Source of the DNA: Thereva unica
Taxonomy: Eukaryota > Arthropoda > Insecta > Diptera > Therevidae
Direction: 5' to 3'
Length of the DNA: 64,000 bases
Assembly (NCBI GenBank): GCA_949987705.1
Contig: OX465282.1
Coordinates: 4,948,501 to 5,012,500 of the forward strand
Shown here piece by piece: positions 52,001 through 58,000 of the stretch; within the stretch, counting starts at the first letter, position 1; each line of letters begins with the position of its first letter. The position numbers and the translations under genes were made by a program. Below the pieces are notes generated by a model. It was not told the DNA's origin. It saw only the letters and a list, made by a program, of their open reading frames with translations, and did no database searches.

Positions 52001-55000
52001 AATTAAAATTACAATTGTATTTTACTGATTAAAAAAAATATAATACAAAATCAGAATGCTCATCACCCACGTATCACAATTTTTGATGCCAAATTCCATT
52101 CAATTTGCTTTTGCTCTGTCAACACTTCTAAATTGGTTGCATACTTTTGATTAGTAGATTAATTTGCTATCTTTCTTAACCATTTCACATTTCTTCTATA
52201 TACAGCATGACTTTCGGTTTCAACAAGATATGACCTAGGAATATTTAACTTTTTAATAATAGTAGCTTTTTCCCATTTATAATTATTTTGGAGCCACACT
52301 CTCTCTCCCTCTTGAAATTCAGGACATTTCCCCGCTGTCCTATCGTAGTATTGTTTCATGCGCTCTGTTTTATTTTTGTTATACTGGCTCATAGATGGTA
52401 TGTTTCTAAATTTGAAAAGATTATCTTTCCCTGGAAGTAGCGTCCTCGTTTTCCTACCCATCATTAGTTCTACTGGTGTTAGATAAGACCCTTTCAAAGG
52501 TGTGTTTCTATACTCCAATAAGGCTAACCAAATTTCTGTTCTGCTTTCAGTACATTTTCTTAAAATATTCTTTGCTATACCCACAGTTCTTTCAGCAAGC
52601 CCATTAGACTGAGAATGATAAGGACTACTAGTATTTAAAATAATATCTAATTCTTTACAAAAGTTTCTCATTTCCCAACTACCAAATGGATTATTGTCAG
52701 CGATTATTTCCCGTGGAATCCCGTAGATTGCCATTAACGCCTTTAACTTCTTTATAGTTTCACTTGTTGATTTGTTTCTTAACTCTACTATCTCAAAATA
52801 TTTTGAGTAATAATCTACCACAATCAAATAATTTCTTGAATTTATTTCCATAATATCCATACCGATTTTCTGAAATGGGAATTCGGGAATGCTGTGCGGC
52901 AATAACGTATTCTTTTGATTTGTAGCGCGAAATTTTTGACATATGTTACATTTCATAATCATTTGTTCGATGGCTTCATTTATTCCGCACCAATAAATCA
53001 ATTGACTCGCTCGGGCTTTCGTACGCTCAATACCTGAATGTCCTTCATGTAGCGCTTTCAACATATAGTCTTTAAACTGCTGTGGGATTATCACTCTATC
53101 TTTAAAAAAAATTAGCTCATCTTCTATGTATAATTCATTTCTTATATTCCAATATCCTTTTATATCGTTATCTAGCTCTTTTTTCGTTTTTGGCCATCCA
53201 TTTATTACTACATTTTTTAATTTTCTTAAAACTGAATCTTCACTTGTGGCTTTTCTAATTTGACATTTCTTTGGTTCACTTACATTTATTGAGTGAACTA
53301 CTTCAGAGAGGTCTTCTATTTCGGGTTTCTCTGTAGTCTTCATAAAGTATCGGGACAAAAAATCTGCAATTAACATTTGTTTCCCAGGTATGTGCTCTAA
53401 AACGATTCTATATTTTAGTAGACGTAGTCGCATTCTCTGCAACCGTGGGGAACTAATTTGGTTGATCGATTTTTTAAATATTCCCAATAAAGGCTTATGG
53501 TCTGTTAATATGCGTATTTCTTTGCCATATATATAGTAATGAAATTTTTTACAAGCGAACACAATGGCCATCATTTCTTTCTCTATTTGTGCGTATCTTT
53601 TCTCCGTTTCGGATAAACTTCTTGACGCAAAGCATATTGGTTTATTTTCTTGTAATAATACACTACCTAATCCCGATTGTGAGGCATCAGTTTGTATGAT
53701 TATTTCTTTATTCTCATCAAACGTTGTTAGTGTTGGCAAATTTTTTAAAATTTCTTTCAACTTTTTTAAACGTTTTTCATGTTCCGGATACCAATTAAAT
53801 ACACAATTCTTTTTTAATAATTCTCTAAAAGGCTCTGTTAGCTCAGCTAGATTCGGAATAAAATCCCTTAAATAATTAATCATACCTAATAGTTTCTGTA
53901 AATCTTTCTTGTTTTGCGGCTTCTCTATACTTTCTATTGCTTTTGACCTATTTTCATCTACCTTAATTCCATCAGCTGAGATTATATGCCCTAAATAACT
54001 AACCTGATCTGTAGAGTATTGTAACTTGTCTATATTAAATTTTGCATTTATATTTTTCGCTCTTATCATCACTTTTTCAAAAATTTCATCATGTTCTTTT
54101 TGATTTTCTGCGGCTATGAGGATGTCATCAATAAATACTGTAACCCCTGGTATATCTGCAAAATTCTTTTCATTTAGCTTTTGGAATATTTCGGGGGCGC
54201 AGCTAATACCAAACGGTAATCTTTTAAATCGAAATCTCCCAAACGGAGTACTAAATGTGCATAGTCTACTGGAGTTTTCATCTAATTTAACTTGCCAGTA
54301 GCCCTCTTTAAGGTCGAGAACAGTAAAAATTTTCTTGTTTGCTAATTTGCCTAAAATTTCTTGAAATGTCGGTATTAAATGACTTTCTATTTTTATTGCA
54401 GCATTCAGATCCTGGGGGTCTAGACATATTCGGAGTTGTTTATTTTTCTTTTCTACTACGACTAGATTAGACACCCATTCAATATTTTCATTCCCTACTT
54501 CGCATATTATACCTCTTTCACACAAAGCTTTAAGTTCTTTTTTCAGTGGCTCTATTAGCTGTAATGGAATTCTCCTAGCCGCTTTTGCTACAGGTGTGGC
54601 GTTTTCTTTTAGTTTTATTGAAATATTTTCTGCAAAACACCCCTGACCTTCAAATACATTACGATATTTGTATATTAATGGATTATGCCCTACTAGTTTA
54701 ACTGACTCTACACGTTTTATTAAATTTAAATCTGTACATGTTCTCAATCCTAGAATGGGAACAACATCTTGATCTACTATTACAAAATTCAAAGGCACCA
54801 CTTCATTTCGAACTACACACATCAATTCAACTTGCCCGATTACATTAATCTTTGAGCCACTATAATTTTCGACATTATCAAAACACTTTTCTATTACCGG
54901 TTTCTTTTTTAATTTAACATAATCTTTGAAGGGTATGGTGTTTACGTCCGACCCACTATCTAATTTGAAACGGAAAGTCATACTGCCAATTCTGATATTT

Positions 55001-58000
55001 TCATACCAGGTTTTTTCAATTTGATGATTTTTTTTACATTCAATATTATCAATATATAATGTTCGATTATTTACGTTAATTTGTCTTACCTTTTTTGTGT
55101 TGCAAGCAATAGCAAAATGATTATAATACCCGCACTTTCCGCATTGTTTTCCATACGCCGGACAATTATTCTTCCCATGCACCCGTTTGCACATTCTACA
55201 CTTATCGCCATGATGAGCATTCTTTCCATTTTCATTTTCATTTTGTGCTATCCTAAAATTAAAATTTTTAAAATTATTATTATTTTCTACTTTTTTAAAT
55301 TTTCTTTTAAATTTCATGTTTCTACTTAAATGATTTTCTCCTTGATTTCGATTTTTTCTGCTGGCATAATCATCCTTTGTTTGCGTTCGTAAATTTAATT
55401 GTGTGAAGTCCCGTGATAGTTCATCCACATGCATAGATGTACCCGCTTGTTGCATTTTGCTGCATTGACTTGCTGTCGCTTCATTTGCCCTTGCCATTTC
55501 AACTGCTTTTTCAAATGTTAAATTTGTGTCTTCTAGAAATTTCTTTTGTAGCCTTTTGTCATTCACTCCAAATACGATTCTGTCTCTCAGCATTCGGTTT
55601 TCCAAGGTGACATTGAAACCACATGCTTTTATAAGTTTTTTTATATCAATCAGAAAATTATCAAAAGGTTCTCCATGTGATTGATTTCTACTGTGAAATA
55701 TAAATGTTTCATATACCTCGTTCTTTTTAGGCATACAAAATTCTTCAAATGCATTTATGACTTTTGCATATTGTTTTTTATCTTCTTCTGGGAGGTTTAA
55801 TGAATTGTATGTGTCAATTGCGTCTGGGCCAATAGCATTTAGAAAGACCGCTATTTGAACTGCTTGCGATTTCTTTTCTAGTTCGATTGCCGTTGCAAAA
55901 ATATCAAAACTCTGTTTGAAACGCCTCCAATTTTCTGATATATTACCATCTAATTGAAGGTAATCCGGTTTTCTTACGTATTCCATTTTTGTTTGCACTA
56001 CAATAACTGTCCTTTGTTTAGGTGGACGTCCCGGGCCACGTTTTTCCTTTTCACGGGTTAAAACTTGTAACTTTGACTTCGCTCTAGTCATTTATCATTT
56101 GTAATCTCACAAAAAAATGTTCTTCCTTTTTATTTATTTCACGTGCAGTCATCACTTAAGTATTTATTTATTTTTATTTAAATCACTGTGTTCACTCAAA
56201 CGATTTTCCGTTCTGTGCCATTATTTTAAACTTTTTTATTTTTTCCCGCAGCGCCATGTATTATATTAAAAGACACTGTGTGCTCTTGTTGAGTACTTCT
56301 TTATTACATATCAGATTGAAGACTGGCTGCTGGGCCAGTTGCTTCGGATAACATTGATATTATCCTGTTACAATGATAATACAGTGGGAGTGTAGTGGGA
56401 ATCCATTTATCATTATACTACAACCACTTAAAAAATTAATTTTATAATTGAAATAAACAATTTTCAGTTATTTTGATATGTTTTATTCGGACTACCGGAT
56501 AATATGACATTGGTAGAATATATCGAATTAGATAGAGCTCCTCACGACGAGGATTTTCATATACATAACTCAATATCGCCAAAAATGTAAGATACGTGGT
56601 ATCACTGTTTAGCCGACGTTATGCTGGTGTGATTTTCTTTTGCATTGAAATTGTTTGCGAATAACCAATTGCTCGTCATTTATCAAAAAATCATGCTTAT
56701 GATTTCTGTAATTTGACGAAACAGTCAACGATTATTATAATTAATTAGTTTTGAATGAGGTATCAGGCTGAAATATACCGCGGTCTTACTTGCACTTATT
56801 GGGCCTTTCCACAGTGGTATACTTTCAGCAGTATGCAAACCGGATTGACAACAACCGGCGATTTCCACACCGGTATTCTTGCATAGGCATTCATATTCAG
56901 ATTAAGTACTTGAATGTGTGCGTGTGTTTCTCTAATTATTTCAAATTGAGTGATTGACGTTCCGAACACCCAAACTGTTCCTCTATTTGTGATTTGTGTT
57001 AATAAGTTGAAACCCGAGAAATGGGTTTAAAATATGCTTCACATTTCTCTCCAAGCTCATCACTTTTTGTAGAAAATTCTTCTTGTTTCTCTTATCCCTT
57101 TCCTAAAAACTGGTTTGAATACTGCTGCAAGAGTACTTGTGTGAAAAGACCCAACCAAATCAACAGAGAGATAGAGAGCTATCAGTGAATGGCAATCATC
57201 ACAGAATCTCAACAAAAGCTTGAAATTTGACAGGTTGGTAGCTTACACGGTATACAGAAATAAGGTAATATAAAAGAGAATTGTCATTTTAGTACTGGTC
57301 ACTTGGTGACGGTTTTCTACGTTATTGGAAGCTGCCAGTTTCTTTTATATTACCTTGTTTCTGTATACCGTGGGTTCCTTATACGGCAGAAGAAGTCCAC
57401 CTGACATTTCAACAATAACCTCTGAAAACTGCAATATGCGAAAGCCGATACACAATGATTGACTACGAAATAGCGAACTAAACTTAATGAGAGCAATATC
57501 TGTAACGCACGCACGCACTTTTTTAGCATATTTTCCAAAATTTCACACAGACTCGACACACGTTCGGACGTTCACATACACATCGCCTTGCTGAATCAAG
57601 ATCTTCTGGTGTACCTTGGCTACGTGTCGCTCAGATTGTGCTCTATTTCTATTTCATTATACGAATACAAATTCTCCTTAAAGATCCGTTTATATCTACA
57701 GACATCGAGCATGCCAGACATGTGCCGTACCCGACACCGCCTGTGCCCATCGATTTCCCTAATAAACGAATCAATCAAGTTGAATTCAGACCGACACAGG
57801 ACGTAAAGGTATAACTTCTGTCTGGCAGTGACCGTTAAAAGGTATCTTACAGTGGTGGTCACCATATGGAACATAGGCGAGTATCAAGCAGGAGTTAGTA
57901 AGGATCGCTCGACAACCCACCAACTAATTTTTTTGTGACATATGTTTGGATAAAGCTAGAAGAAGAACTTAAATATATTCCAAATTTGCGTGGACTATTA

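Larger units (their letters stand above)
51728..56422 (-). mobile_element. Ty3/Gypsy LTR retrotransposon, intact
   Basis: Two 166-bp LTRs (51728-51893 and 56257-56422) show no difference by eye. They start TG and end CA, and are flanked by the 5-bp duplication ACCAC (51723-51727 and 56423-56427). A single uninterrupted gag-pol ORF lies between them on the minus strand. Very short LTRs and one fused ORF resemble Mag-type elements, but the clade is not proven. Identical LTRs imply a very recent insertion in intron 5, antisense to the transporter. Confidence 0.97.
51663..56618. mobile_element. MITE split by an LTR retrotransposon
   Basis: 51663-51691 (CGTCGGCTAAACAGTGATAC..) and 56590-56618 are inverted complements with one mismatch in 29 bases, and TTAT abuts both ends. 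Removing the retrotransposon and one copy of its 5-bp duplication leaves an element of about 256 bp, so the retrotransposon clearly inserted into this MITE. Confidence 0.85.

Noticed and set aside
52159..56091. Endogenous retrovirus with envelope
   Set aside because: No open frame follows pol before the LTR; only about 270 bp of non-coding sequence is left there.
56468..56590. Possible extra ABCG exon after a TTTTCAG
   Set aside because: In the required phase it meets a stop after eleven codons, it lies in the MITE remnant, and exon 5 joins exon 6 directly with a conserved tyrosine codon.
57588..57874. Opposite-strand 72- and 84-codon frames
   Set aside because: They are mutual shadows without a motif or splice context.
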